Source of the DNA: RGIG7332 sp045589235
Lineage (GTDB): Bacteria > Bacillota > Clostridia > Oscillospirales > JAAYXM01
Direction of reading: 5' to 3'
DNA: 28,821 nt
NCBI GenBank assembly: GCA_045589235.1
Contig: JAZNOR010000069.1
Span: 1-28,821, forward strand
A program made the position numbers and the translations under genes. Positions 15,171 to 21,825 of this stretch are shown in pieces (the stretch's first letter is position 1; each line of letters opens with the position of its first letter). The notes under the pieces are model-generated. The model did not search any database. It had not been told where the DNA came from and worked only from the letters and a program-made list of their open reading frames with translations.

Positions 15171-15277
15171 TTCACTATTACTTATTACTTCCCAAAAATC
15201 GACAAGTCTTTTTAGGGAATAGTGAACAGGTAATAAGTGAAATCGACAAGACTCTGACGAATCTTGTCGATTTTTGG
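15171..15277. repeat. Compact element of crossing and shared inverted repeats
   Basis: Perfect complementary pairs: TTCACTATT (15171-15179) with AATAGTGAA (15218-15226); ACTTATTAC (15180-15188) with GTAATAAGT (15230-15238); a 15-mer at 15192-15206 with 15263-15277; and AAATCGACAAGA (15240-15251) with 15262-15273. The first two pairs cross each other, while the last two compete for one shared arm. It abuts the CCA end of tRNA-Lys, so it may terminate the tRNA operon on the minus strand. On the plus strand the last hairpin ends in a T run. Confidence 0.65.
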
Positions 15278-15350
15278 TGATCCACCGGAGATTCGAACTC
15301 CGGACACCCTGCTTAAAAGGCAGGTGCTCTGCCGACTGAGCTAGTGGATC
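15275..15350 (-). tRNA. tRNA-Lys(TTT)
   Basis: 76 nt, CCA encoded (its bases overlap the inverted-repeat element). Acceptor GATCCAC/GTGGATC, anticodon stem CCTGC/GCAGG, loop CTTTTAA. Last gene of the five-tRNA operon. Confidence 0.97.
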
Positions 15351-15354
15351 ATAT

Positions 15355-15430
15355 TGGCTGGGATGGCAGGACTCGAACCTACGAATGCCAGAGTCAAAGT
15401 CTGGTGCCTTACCGACTTGGCTACATCCCA
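15355..15430 (-). tRNA. tRNA-Gln(TTG)
   Basis: 76 nt, CCA encoded. Acceptor TGGGATG/CATCCCA, anticodon stem CCAGA/TCTGG, loop CTTTGAC. Only 4 nt separate it from tRNA-Lys. Confidence 0.97.
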
Positions 15431-15483
15431 ATACCGATGATTAGGGGCATTACGGTTTTTGTCCCGTTAATAAAAGAAAAAAG

Positions 15484-15560
15484 TGGGGTGGATAACCGGA
15501 TTCGAACCGGCGACCCCTAGAGCCACAATCTAGTACTCTAACCAGCTGAGCTATATCCAC
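15484..15560 (-). tRNA. tRNA-His(GTG)
   Basis: 77 nt, CCA encoded. Acceptor GTGGATA/TATCCAC with C73, and a G encoded at position -1 (15561), the histidine identity pair. Anticodon loop TTGTGGC. Confidence 0.97.
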
Positions 15561-15591
15561 CATATACAACTTTTTCTTTTTTAGAATGTTT

Positions 15592-15668
<77 letters not shown>

Positions 15669-15682
15669 ATATTAAAACATCG

Positions 15683-15717
15683 CCCCTGAGGGGATAGCTC
15701 TCTCATATTTTGAGAGA
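15683..15717 (-). other. Two small hairpins between tRNA-Gly and tRNA-Arg
   Basis: TCTCTCA/TGAGAGA (15699-15705 with 15711-15717) and CCCC/GGGG (15683-15686 with 15690-15693). They fill the longest spacer near the start of the tRNA transcript and may guide processing or attenuate it. Confidence 0.4.
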
Positions 15718-15718
15718 T

Positions 15719-15792
<74 letters not shown>

Positions 15793-15805
15793 ATATAGCC
15801 AAAAC

Positions 15806-15834
15806 ATTATATCAAATTATTGCCGATTTGTCAA
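15806..15834 (-). promoter_or_regulatory. Perfect-consensus promoter of the tRNA operon
   Basis: Minus strand TTGACA (15829-15834), 17-bp spacer, TATAAT (15806-15811): all 12 bases match. tRNA-Gly begins 13 bases after the -10 box. Confidence 0.92.
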
Positions 15835-15839
15835 GAGAA

Positions 15840-15867
15840 GCTTGCCGTAAAATTTATTACGGCAAGC
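15840..15867 (-). terminator. Terminator of tRNA-Val
   Basis: Eleven-base-pair stem (15840-15850 with 15857-15867) followed on the minus strand by TTCTCTT, which runs directly into the -35 box of the next promoter. Confidence 0.7.
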
Positions 15868-15879
15868 ACCCTAGCAAAA

Positions 15880-15955
15880 TGGTGGACGGTAAGGAACTCG
15901 AATCCCTGACCCTCTGCACGTCAAGCAGATGCTCTACCAGCTGAGCTAACCGTCC
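15880..15955 (-). tRNA. tRNA-Val(GAC)
   Basis: 76 nt, CCA encoded. Acceptor GGACGGT/ACCGTCC, anticodon stem TCTGC/GCAGA, loop TTGACGT. A separate unit with its own promoter and terminator. Confidence 0.97.
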
Positions 15956-15973
15956 AAGCCGACAACAGGATAT

Positions 15974-16002
15974 ATTTTACAGTATTTTGACTGCGTTGTC
16001 AA
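15974..16002 (-). promoter_or_regulatory. Promoter of tRNA-Val
   Basis: Minus strand TTGACA (15997-16002), 17-bp spacer, TAAAAT (15974-15979). Confidence 0.85.
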
Positions 16003-16020
16003 CATAAATTTTTTAAAAAC

Positions 16021-16950
16021 CTAAATAAGATCGTTTTTCTTGAGTAAAATCCAAGCAGCCAGTGTTAAAAGCGCCGCGATGCCTGTCGCAAACCATGAGG
16101 TTGGAATCGGAAGTGTTGTGCCGACGTTCATTCCGTAAAAGCTGAACACTACATTCGGAATTGTAAGAAGAATTGTAACCGAGGTTAAAACCTTCATCAC
16201 GATGTTTAAGTTGTTTGAAATAACCGATGCAAAGGCATCCATTGTGCCTGATAGAATGCTTGAATAGATGTTTGACATTTCTATCGCCTGATTGAGCTCG
16301 ATTAAAACGTCATCGAGTAAATCCTGGTCCTCCTCATAGAGCTTTAACACTCTGCCGGATAAGATTTTTTTAATTGTAATTGAATTTGACTGCAGTGATG
16401 TTGAAAAATAGACAAGAGACTTCTCTAAGTCTAAAAGTTGGAAAAGCTCCTTGTTCTTCATTGACTTGTGAAGCTGCTTTTCACCCTCGTGAGATAATTT
16501 ATCAATCTGTTTTAAGTAGAACAGATAGCGGTTTGCCACGCGAAGAAGAATCTGCAACACAAACTTGGTTTTCTGCACAGGTGTTACGTTTCTGATTCTG
16601 CCTGCTTTTAAATCTGCAAAGGTTGAGGTTTCTTTAAGAGAGACGGTTACGATATAGTCCTCTGTAATAATTATACCGACAGGGAGGGTGGAATATACGC
16701 TGCCCTTGCGGTCGTCAGATTCTTCAACAATCGGCACGTCGATGATGATAAGCGTTTGCCCATCGTCAATGTCAATATGCGAGGTTTCTTCAGCATCGAG
16801 TGCGGCACGGAGCATATTGGAATCAATGCCTAAAGCTTCAACCTCGGCAAGTTCTGCCTCTTCAGGCGCGACAAGGCTTATCCAAGTGCCTTTTTTCGGC
16901 TCTAAAATTTCTTCAAGAGCTTTTTCTGTTCTGTAATAATATGAAAGCAT
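16021..16950 (-). CDS. corA: CorA-family magnesium/divalent-cation channel
   Basis: 309 aa. A large N-terminal cytoplasmic domain (LVAPEEAELAEVEALGI onward), a long helix leading into the membrane, and two C-terminal transmembrane segments. The pore signature YGMN (GMN 273-275) follows the first. The usual MPEL-type loop after GMN is replaced by VGTTLPIP, so ion preference is not assured. The frame extends eight codons upstream, but ATG 16950 has AAGGAGG eight bases before it. This ribosome binding site can be trapped in a hairpin, and the gene has a ~137-nt leader with a small ORF, so translational control is likely. Confidence 0.92.
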   Translation of the reverse strand: MLSYYYRTEKALEEILEPKKGTWISLVAPEEAELAEVEALGIDSNMLRAALDAEETSHIDIDDGQTLIIIDVPIVEESDDRKGSVYSTLPVGIIITEDYIVTVSLKETSTFADLKAGRIRNVTPVQKTKFVLQILLRVANRYLFYLKQIDKLSHEGEKQLHKSMKNKELFQLLDLEKSLVYFSTSLQSNSITIKKILSGRVLKLYEEDQDLLDDVLIELNQAIEMSNIYSSILSGTMDAFASVISNNLNIVMKVLTSVTILLTIPNVVFSFYGMNVGTTLPIPTSWFATGIAALLTLAAWILLKKNDLI

Positions 16951-17087
16951 TTTTGTTCCTCCTTTTTGGCGCAAAAGCCCAAAGGAGAATAGCTATCTAT
17001 GCCTCCGGACTTTTCCGCATGCAATTATTAACTTACTACTTCGATAAGGGTCCGGGGACATAAACTCACTTCCTTTTTTGGCAATAT
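16951..17087 (-). promoter_or_regulatory. Structured corA leader with SD-sequestering hairpin
   Basis: Two pairings are visible. Bases 17050-17061 pair with 16999-17010 (12 positions, one G-U, one mismatch), enclosing 39 nt. An anti-Shine-Dalgarno segment 16981-16989 pairs with 16957-16965, which contains the corA AGGAGG (16958-16963). The loop between holds a small GGC/GCC hairpin. It does not match the M-box, fluoride, cobalamin or other riboswitch consensus sequences I know. Confidence 0.7.
16993..17061 (-). CDS. 22-residue leader peptide upstream of corA
   Basis: ATG at 17061, stop TAG at 16993, with AAGGAAGTGA just upstream (seven bases from GGAAG to ATG). The peptide begins M-S-P-D-P-Y-R-S-S-K and ends G-K-V-R-R-H-R. 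The SPDP start followed by basic residues resembles MgtL of enterobacteria (M-E-P-D-P...), where an acidic-proline stretch destabilises ribosomes at low Mg2+. Codons 1-4 are exactly one arm of the leader stem and codons 18-21 the other, so translation and RNA folding are mutually exclusive. Function is inference; the reading frame and ribosome binding site are seen. Confidence 0.65.
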   Translation of the reverse strand: MSPDPYRSSKLIIACGKVRRHR

Positions 17088-17093
17088 ATAATT

Positions 17094-17122
17094 AGTATAC
17101 TACGCTGAATTTGTTTTTTCAA
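17094..17122 (-). promoter_or_regulatory. Promoter of the corA leader
   Basis: Minus strand TTGAAA (17117-17122), 17-bp spacer, TATACT (17094-17099). The start site would be near 17087, about 26 bases before the leader peptide ATG. Confidence 0.75.
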
Positions 17123-17123
17123 T

Positions 17124-17153
17124 AAAAAAAGGAGATTTTTTTAAAATCTCCCT
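17124..17153 (-). terminator. Terminator of the DUF2508 gene
   Basis: Minus strand GGAGATTT pairs with AAATCTCC, followed by seven T; placed between the DUF2508 stop and the corA promoter, insulating the two. Confidence 0.85.
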
Positions 17154-17160
17154 TGAAATT

Positions 17161-17457
17161 TTATAATGAGAATGTGTTGCGCACAGCTCCGCTTTCTTTT
17201 GCCTTACGCAGGAGATATGCATAACGTGCTTCCGCTGATTTTATTTTATAAACGCATGCTTCGACGATTTCAGGTTCGCTTGCCGATTCAAAGCAGGCTC
17301 GCGCGTAATGTAAGTCGGAGAGCGTTTCGTCAAGCTCGCGCAGAAGCTCGCGCTTTGAAAGCAGGACAGGATCGTCTTTTTTCTTCTCAAATCGCTTTAA
17401 AATGGCGGAAAGCGAGGTTGTGTGATGCTTTTTAAATAAATTTATTGTTTTTTCCAT
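17161..17457 (-). CDS. DUF2508 family protein (YaaL-like)
   Basis: 98 aa, entirely helical and charged, no membrane segment. The C-terminal half carries the DUF2508 pattern: a leucine-rich helix (ELLRELDETLSDLHYARACF), then EPEIVEACVYKIKSAEARYAYLLRKAKE. Relatives such as Bacillus YaaL have no established function. ATG at 17457, nine bases after AAAGGAGC. Divergent from the topoisomerase operon, with about 135 bp between the two starts. Confidence 0.85.
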   Translation of the reverse strand: MEKTINLFKKHHTTSLSAILKRFEKKKDDPVLLSKRELLRELDETLSDLHYARACFESASEPEIVEACVYKIKSAEARYAYLLRKAKESGAVRNTFSL

Positions 17458-17511
17458 TATGTGTACGCTCCTTTTTATTTAAATTACATCTAATTTATAT
17501 TTTTATTTTGG

Positions 17512-17534
17512 ACAAATATTCCTGAAATATTTGT
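17512..17534. promoter_or_regulatory. Inverted repeat in the divergent DUF2508/topoisomerase region
   Basis: CAAATATT-CCTGA-AATATTTG is a perfect 8-bp inverted repeat (9 bp with the flanking A/T) that overlaps the -35 region of the plus-strand promoter; a possible operator. Confidence 0.45.
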
Positions 17535-17559
17535 TTTTTGAAAAACTTTGTGATATAAT
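17531..17559 (+). promoter_or_regulatory. Promoter of the topoisomerase operon
   Basis: Perfect TATAAT (17554-17559), 17-bp spacer, weak -35 TTGTTT (17531-17536). The weak -35 and the overlapping inverted repeat suggest a regulated promoter. Confidence 0.6.
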
Positions 17560-17592
17560 ATATTCGTATAACTATGTTTAGCGAGGGATTAT

Positions 17593-19581
17593 ATGAAAAC
17601 TACACAGTCACAGAATTACGGAAACGAAAGTATTTCATCACTAAAAGGCGCTGACCGAGTAAGAAAACGCCCGTCTGTTATCTTCGGTTCAGACGGTCTT
17701 GAGGGCTGTGAGCATTCCGTTTTTGAGATTCTATCAAACTCTATAGATGAAGCGCGCGAGGGTCACGGTGACACTATCATCGTAACCCGTTTTGCTGACG
17801 GTTCAATTGAGGTTGAAGATTTTGGGCGCGGATGCCCTGTAGATTATAATCCCGTTGAAGAGAAATATAACTGGGAGCTCGTTTTCTGCGAATTGTATGC
17901 GGGCGGTAAATATAAAAACAACGAGGGCGAAAACTATGAGTATTCGCTGGGGTTAAACGGTCTCGGCTCTTGCGCAACTCAGTATTCATCCGAGTATATG
18001 GATGTCACGGTTTGGCGTGACGGCAAGGAATATTCACTTCATTTTGAAAAGGGCGAAAATATCGGCGGTTTAAAATTCGAGCCTACTACGCGCAAGAAAA
18101 CCGGTTCACGTATTCGTTGGAGACCGGATATTGAAGTATTTACCGATATTGCAATCCCTGCCGAGTATTTTACCGATGTTATGAAACGCCAGGCGGTCGT
18201 CAATGCAGGCGTTACATTCAAGTTCAGAAATCAGAACGGAAACAGCTTTGATGTTACCGAATTCTGCTATGAAAACGGTATTTCCGACTACGTTCGCGAG
18301 CTTGCAGGCGAGGATTACATGACGGATGTTCAGTTCTGGAATACTGAGCGTCGCGGCCGTGACCGTGCAGACAAGCCTGAGTATAAGGTTAAGCTCTCCT
18401 GCGCTTTCTGCTTTACCAACAGTGCCGCTAAAATCGAACACTATCACAACTCATCCTGGCTTGAATACGGCGGCTCGCCCGATAAGGCTGTGCGCTCAGC
18501 TTTTGTTGCGGCGGTTGACGGTTATGCAAAGCAGAACAACAAATATCAGAAGAACGAATCTAAAATCACATTTACCGATGTGCAGGATAGTTTACTCATT
18601 GTTACAAATAACTTTTCAACGGTTACTTCATATGAGAACCAGACGAAGAAATCTATTACAAATAAATTCGTGCAAGAGGCGATGAGCGAATTTCTGCGCG
18701 CACAGCTTGAAATTTACTTCATTGAAAACGGCGATGAGGCGAATAAAATCTGCGAGCAGGTGCTTATAAACAAGCGCAGTCGCGAAAAGGCAGAGCAGGC
18801 GCGAATCAGCACGAAGAAAGCACTTCAAACGAAGATTGACTTAACGAGCAGAATTGCAAAATTCGTTGACTGCCGATCAAAAGATGTTGCAAAGCGCGAG
18901 ATATTCATTGTAGAGGGTGACTCTGCTGCGGGCGCTTGTAAGCAGAGCAGAGATGCTGAATTTCAGGCAATTATGCCGGTGCGCGGTAAGATTCTAAACT
19001 GCTTGAAGGCTGATTTTGCAAAGATTTTCAAGAGCGAAATCATAACCGATTTAATTAAGATTTTAGGCTGTGGTGTTGAGGTTACAAATAAGCATATTAA
19101 GGATATTGCGACCTTTGATTTATCAGCTCTTCGCTGGAATAAAATCATTATTTGTACCGATGCCGATGTCGACGGTTTCCAGATAAGAACGCTTATTTTA
19201 ACTATGATATACCGACTTATGCCTACTCTTATCCGTGAAGGTTATGTCTACATTGCGGAAACTCCGCTTTATGAGATTACCGCAAAGAACGATACTTATT
19301 TTGCATATTCGGATAAAGAGAAAAATGAAATTGTCGAAAAACTGGGAGATACCAAATATAAGCTCCAGCGCAGCAAGGGTCTTGGTGAAAACGAGCCCGA
19401 GATGATGTGGCAGACTACGATGAGCCCCGAAACGCGCCATTTAATTCAGGTGCTGCCCGATATGGCGGAGGAGCTCACGCAGATAAATTTTGATATGTTA
19501 CTCGGCGATAACTTATCTGCTCGCAAGGAATTTATTGCAGAAAACGGCTGGAAGTATCTCGACGATGCCGACATTTCATAG
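17593..19581 (+). CDS. Divergent type IIA topoisomerase ATPase subunit (GyrB/ParE-like)
   Basis: 662 aa. GHKL ATPase: EILSNSIDEA with Glu45, Asn49 and Asp52; VEDFGRG with Asp76, where Phe77 replaces the usual Asn; lid GLNGLG rather than GLHGVG. Transducer QTK at 350-352. Toprim: EGDSAAG (441-447; usually EGDSAGG), DADVDGFQIR (523-532; usually DGAHIR) and KGLGENEPE (595-603; usually KGLGEMNPE). All catalytic acidic residues are kept, so it should be active. Departures at otherwise near-invariant places set it apart from housekeeping gyrase. ATG 17593 follows GAGGGA. The partner A subunit starts 12 nt downstream. Confidence 0.9.
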   Translation: MKTTQSQNYGNESISSLKGADRVRKRPSVIFGSDGLEGCEHSVFEILSNSIDEAREGHGDTIIVTRFADGSIEVEDFGRGCPVDYNPVEEKYNWELVFCELYAGGKYKNNEGENYEYSLGLNGLGSCATQYSSEYMDVTVWRDGKEYSLHFEKGENIGGLKFEPTTRKKTGSRIRWRPDIEVFTDIAIPAEYFTDVMKRQAVVNAGVTFKFRNQNGNSFDVTEFCYENGISDYVRELAGEDYMTDVQFWNTERRGRDRADKPEYKVKLSCAFCFTNSAAKIEHYHNSSWLEYGGSPDKAVRSAFVAAVDGYAKQNNKYQKNESKITFTDVQDSLLIVTNNFSTVTSYENQTKKSITNKFVQEAMSEFLRAQLEIYFIENGDEANKICEQVLINKRSREKAEQARISTKKALQTKIDLTSRIAKFVDCRSKDVAKREIFIVEGDSAAGACKQSRDAEFQAIMPVRGKILNCLKADFAKIFKSEIITDLIKILGCGVEVTNKHIKDIATFDLSALRWNKIIICTDADVDGFQIRTLILTMIYRLMPTLIREGYVYIAETPLYEITAKNDTYFAYSDKEKNEIVEKLGDTKYKLQRSKGLGENEPEMMWQTTMSPETRHLIQVLPDMAEELTQINFDMLLGDNLSARKEFIAENGWKYLDDADIS

Positions 19582-19593
19582 TGGAGGGACACA

Positions 19594-21813
19594 ATGGCTA
19601 AAAAGAAGATAGATGAAGAGCGCGGTAAAGTTTACGGTCTTCACGGTGAAACGACACAACAGATGATTTCCGAAACGCTTGAGGTTAACTATATGCCTTA
19701 TGCAATGTCGGTTATCGTGTCGCGCGCGATTCCTGAAATAGATGGCTTTAAACCGTCACACAGAAAGCTTTTATATACGATGTATACGATGGGCCTCCTA
19801 AATAAAGAGCGCACAAAGTCTGCAAATATCGTCGGTCAGACGATGCGCTTAAATCCGCACGGCGACGCGGCAATTTATGAAACTATGGTGAGACTCGCTC
19901 GCGGTCACGAGGCACTTTTGTATCCGTTTGTCGATTCAAAGGGTAACTTCGGTAAGGTCTATTCACGTGATATGGCGTACGCCGCTTCACGTTACACCGA
20001 GGCGAAGCTCGCACCGATTTCAAATGAAATTTTCCGCGATATCGACGATATGGTCGAGTTTATTCCGAACTATGACAATACAACAAGTGAGCCGACTCTG
20101 CTCCCGACGGCATTCCCGAATGTTCTTACCAATGCAAACACGGGTATCGCGGTTGGTATGGCATCAAATATATGCAGCTTTAACTTGGGTGAGGTGTGCG
20201 AAACGACAATTGAGTACATCAAAAACCCGGAGCACGATATAATGTCAACGCTCAAGGCGCCCGATTTTACAACGGGCGGTGAGCTTATCTATTCACGCCC
20301 TGCTATGGAGGAAATTTACAGAACGGGCAGAGGTTCGTTCAAGCTCCGCGCAAAGTGGCGATATGACAAGAAAAACAACTTAATTGAAATTTATGAAATT
20401 CCGTATACAACCACGGTGGAGGCGATAATTGACAAGGTTTCTGAGCTTGTTAAAGCGGGAAAGCTTCGCGAAATTTCAGATATGCGTGACGAGTCGGATA
20501 AAACAGGTCTTCAGCTTGCTATCGACTTAAAGCGCGGAACAGACCCCGAAAAACTTATGCAGAAGCTTTTTAAAATGACCCCATTGCAGGATAGCTTTGC
20601 CTGCAACTTTAACCTCCTCATCGGCGGAAACCCACAGGTGCTCGGTGTTCGCGAAATTTTAGATGAATGGGTTGCGTGGCGTGCAGATTGCATTCGCCGT
20701 CAGGTTTATGCAGACATTCAGCGTAAGAAGGATAAGCTTCATAAATTAAAGGGCCTTTCAAAAATCCTACTCGACATCGACCGCGCGATTGAAATTATCC
20801 GCGAGACCGAAGAGGAGAGTGAGGTTGTTCCAAACCTTATGATTGGCTTTGGTATCGACGAAATTCAGGCGGAATACGTTGCGGAAATTAAGCTCCGCAA
20901 TATCAATAAGGAATATATTATCAGAAGAATTTCCGAGACCGATGAGCTTGCACGAGAGATTGAAGATTTGGAGGACTTACTCGGAAGTCGTGCTCGTATT
21001 CGCAAAGTGATTATTAAATCACTTGAGGATATTGCAAAGAAATATTCAGAGCCGAGAAAGACAGATATTATCTTTGAAACCGATGTAGAAGAATATAACG
21101 AAGAAGAACAGATTGAAGATTATGCGGTAAATCTCTTTGTCACAAAGGACAGCTACTTTAAGAAGATAACACCTCTCTCGCTCCGTATGGGCGGTGAGCA
21201 TAAGCTGAAAGACGGCGATGAGATTTTCCAGTGTTTTGAAGCAACAAACCGTGCGGAAATTATGTTCTTTACCAATAAACAGCAGGTTTACAAGGCAAAA
21301 GTGTCAGACTTTGACGATTCAAAGGCGAGCGTGCTCGGTGACTACCTGCCTGCAAAGCTCGGTATGGACGAGGGTGAACACGTTGTGTTTACTTGCTTGC
21401 CTGATGACTATAGCGGCAATCTCATTTTCGTTTACGAAAACGGGAAGGTCGCAAGAGTTTCGCTTAAAGGCTATGAAACCAAGACAAATCGTAAGCGTTT
21501 AACGGGTGCATACTGCGATAAGAGCCCGCTTGTTAATGCGTTTAAGATTAGTGATGACGAGGAATTTGTCCTCTATTCAACAGAAAACCGTGCACTTATT
21601 TTCTCTACCGCATCACTTGCGGTTAAGACCTCACGCGATACTCAGGGTGTTTCGGTTATGACGCTTAAAACAAAGTATAAGCTTTCAAATGCTATGAGAC
21701 TTTCCGAGTCAAGCATTCAGAATCCGCCACGTTATAAGACGAAGAATTTACCGGCAACCGGAGCAAGACTGAATGATGAGGACAGGCTGGACAAGCAGAT
21801 GACACTACTATAA
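19594..21813 (+). CDS. Divergent type IIA topoisomerase DNA-cleavage subunit (GyrA/ParC-like)
   Basis: 739 aa. Winged-helix/breakage-reunion domain starting at YMPYAMSVIVSRAIP, with catalytic Tyr134 in AASRYTEAKL and Arg133 before it. The helix around 85-100 reads PHGDAAIYETMVRLA: Ala92 and Glu96 stand at the Ser83/Asp87 quinolone positions of E. coli GyrA. A coiled-coil arm lies at about 360-510. The C-terminal part (about 530-700) has beta-pinwheel-like blades but no GyrA box (QRRGGKG), favouring a decatenating or relaxing ParC-type enzyme over supercoiling gyrase. AGTGGAGGGAC precedes ATG 19594. Confidence 0.9.
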   Translation: MAKKKIDEERGKVYGLHGETTQQMISETLEVNYMPYAMSVIVSRAIPEIDGFKPSHRKLLYTMYTMGLLNKERTKSANIVGQTMRLNPHGDAAIYETMVRLARGHEALLYPFVDSKGNFGKVYSRDMAYAASRYTEAKLAPISNEIFRDIDDMVEFIPNYDNTTSEPTLLPTAFPNVLTNANTGIAVGMASNICSFNLGEVCETTIEYIKNPEHDIMSTLKAPDFTTGGELIYSRPAMEEIYRTGRGSFKLRAKWRYDKKNNLIEIYEIPYTTTVEAIIDKVSELVKAGKLREISDMRDESDKTGLQLAIDLKRGTDPEKLMQKLFKMTPLQDSFACNFNLLIGGNPQVLGVREILDEWVAWRADCIRRQVYADIQRKKDKLHKLKGLSKILLDIDRAIEIIRETEEESEVVPNLMIGFGIDEIQAEYVAEIKLRNINKEYIIRRISETDELAREIEDLEDLLGSRARIRKVIIKSLEDIAKKYSEPRKTDIIFETDVEEYNEEEQIEDYAVNLFVTKDSYFKKITPLSLRMGGEHKLKDGDEIFQCFEATNRAEIMFFTNKQQVYKAKVSDFDDSKASVLGDYLPAKLGMDEGEHVVFTCLPDDYSGNLIFVYENGKVARVSLKGYETKTNRKRLTGAYCDKSPLVNAFKISDDEEFVLYSTENRALIFSTASLAVKTSRDTQGVSVMTLKTKYKLSNAMRLSESSIQNPPRYKTKNLPATGARLNDEDRLDKQMTLL

Positions 21814-21825
21814 AGAGGTATTTAT

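Noticed and set aside
15168..15431. 87-codon minus-strand ORF
   Set aside because: It is the translation of tRNA-Gln, tRNA-Lys and the spacer, a well-known false protein pattern (QVGKAPDFDSGIRRFESCHP).
16951..17087. corA leader as an M-box (ykoK) or fluoride riboswitch
   Set aside because: The conserved M-box and crcB cores are not present, and a translated small ORF explains the region better. A formal Infernal scan would settle it.
17593..21813. Naming the topoisomerase pair gyrB/gyrA
   Set aside because: No GyrA box and several atypical B-subunit motifs; the housekeeping gyrase is more likely elsewhere, so no symbol was given.
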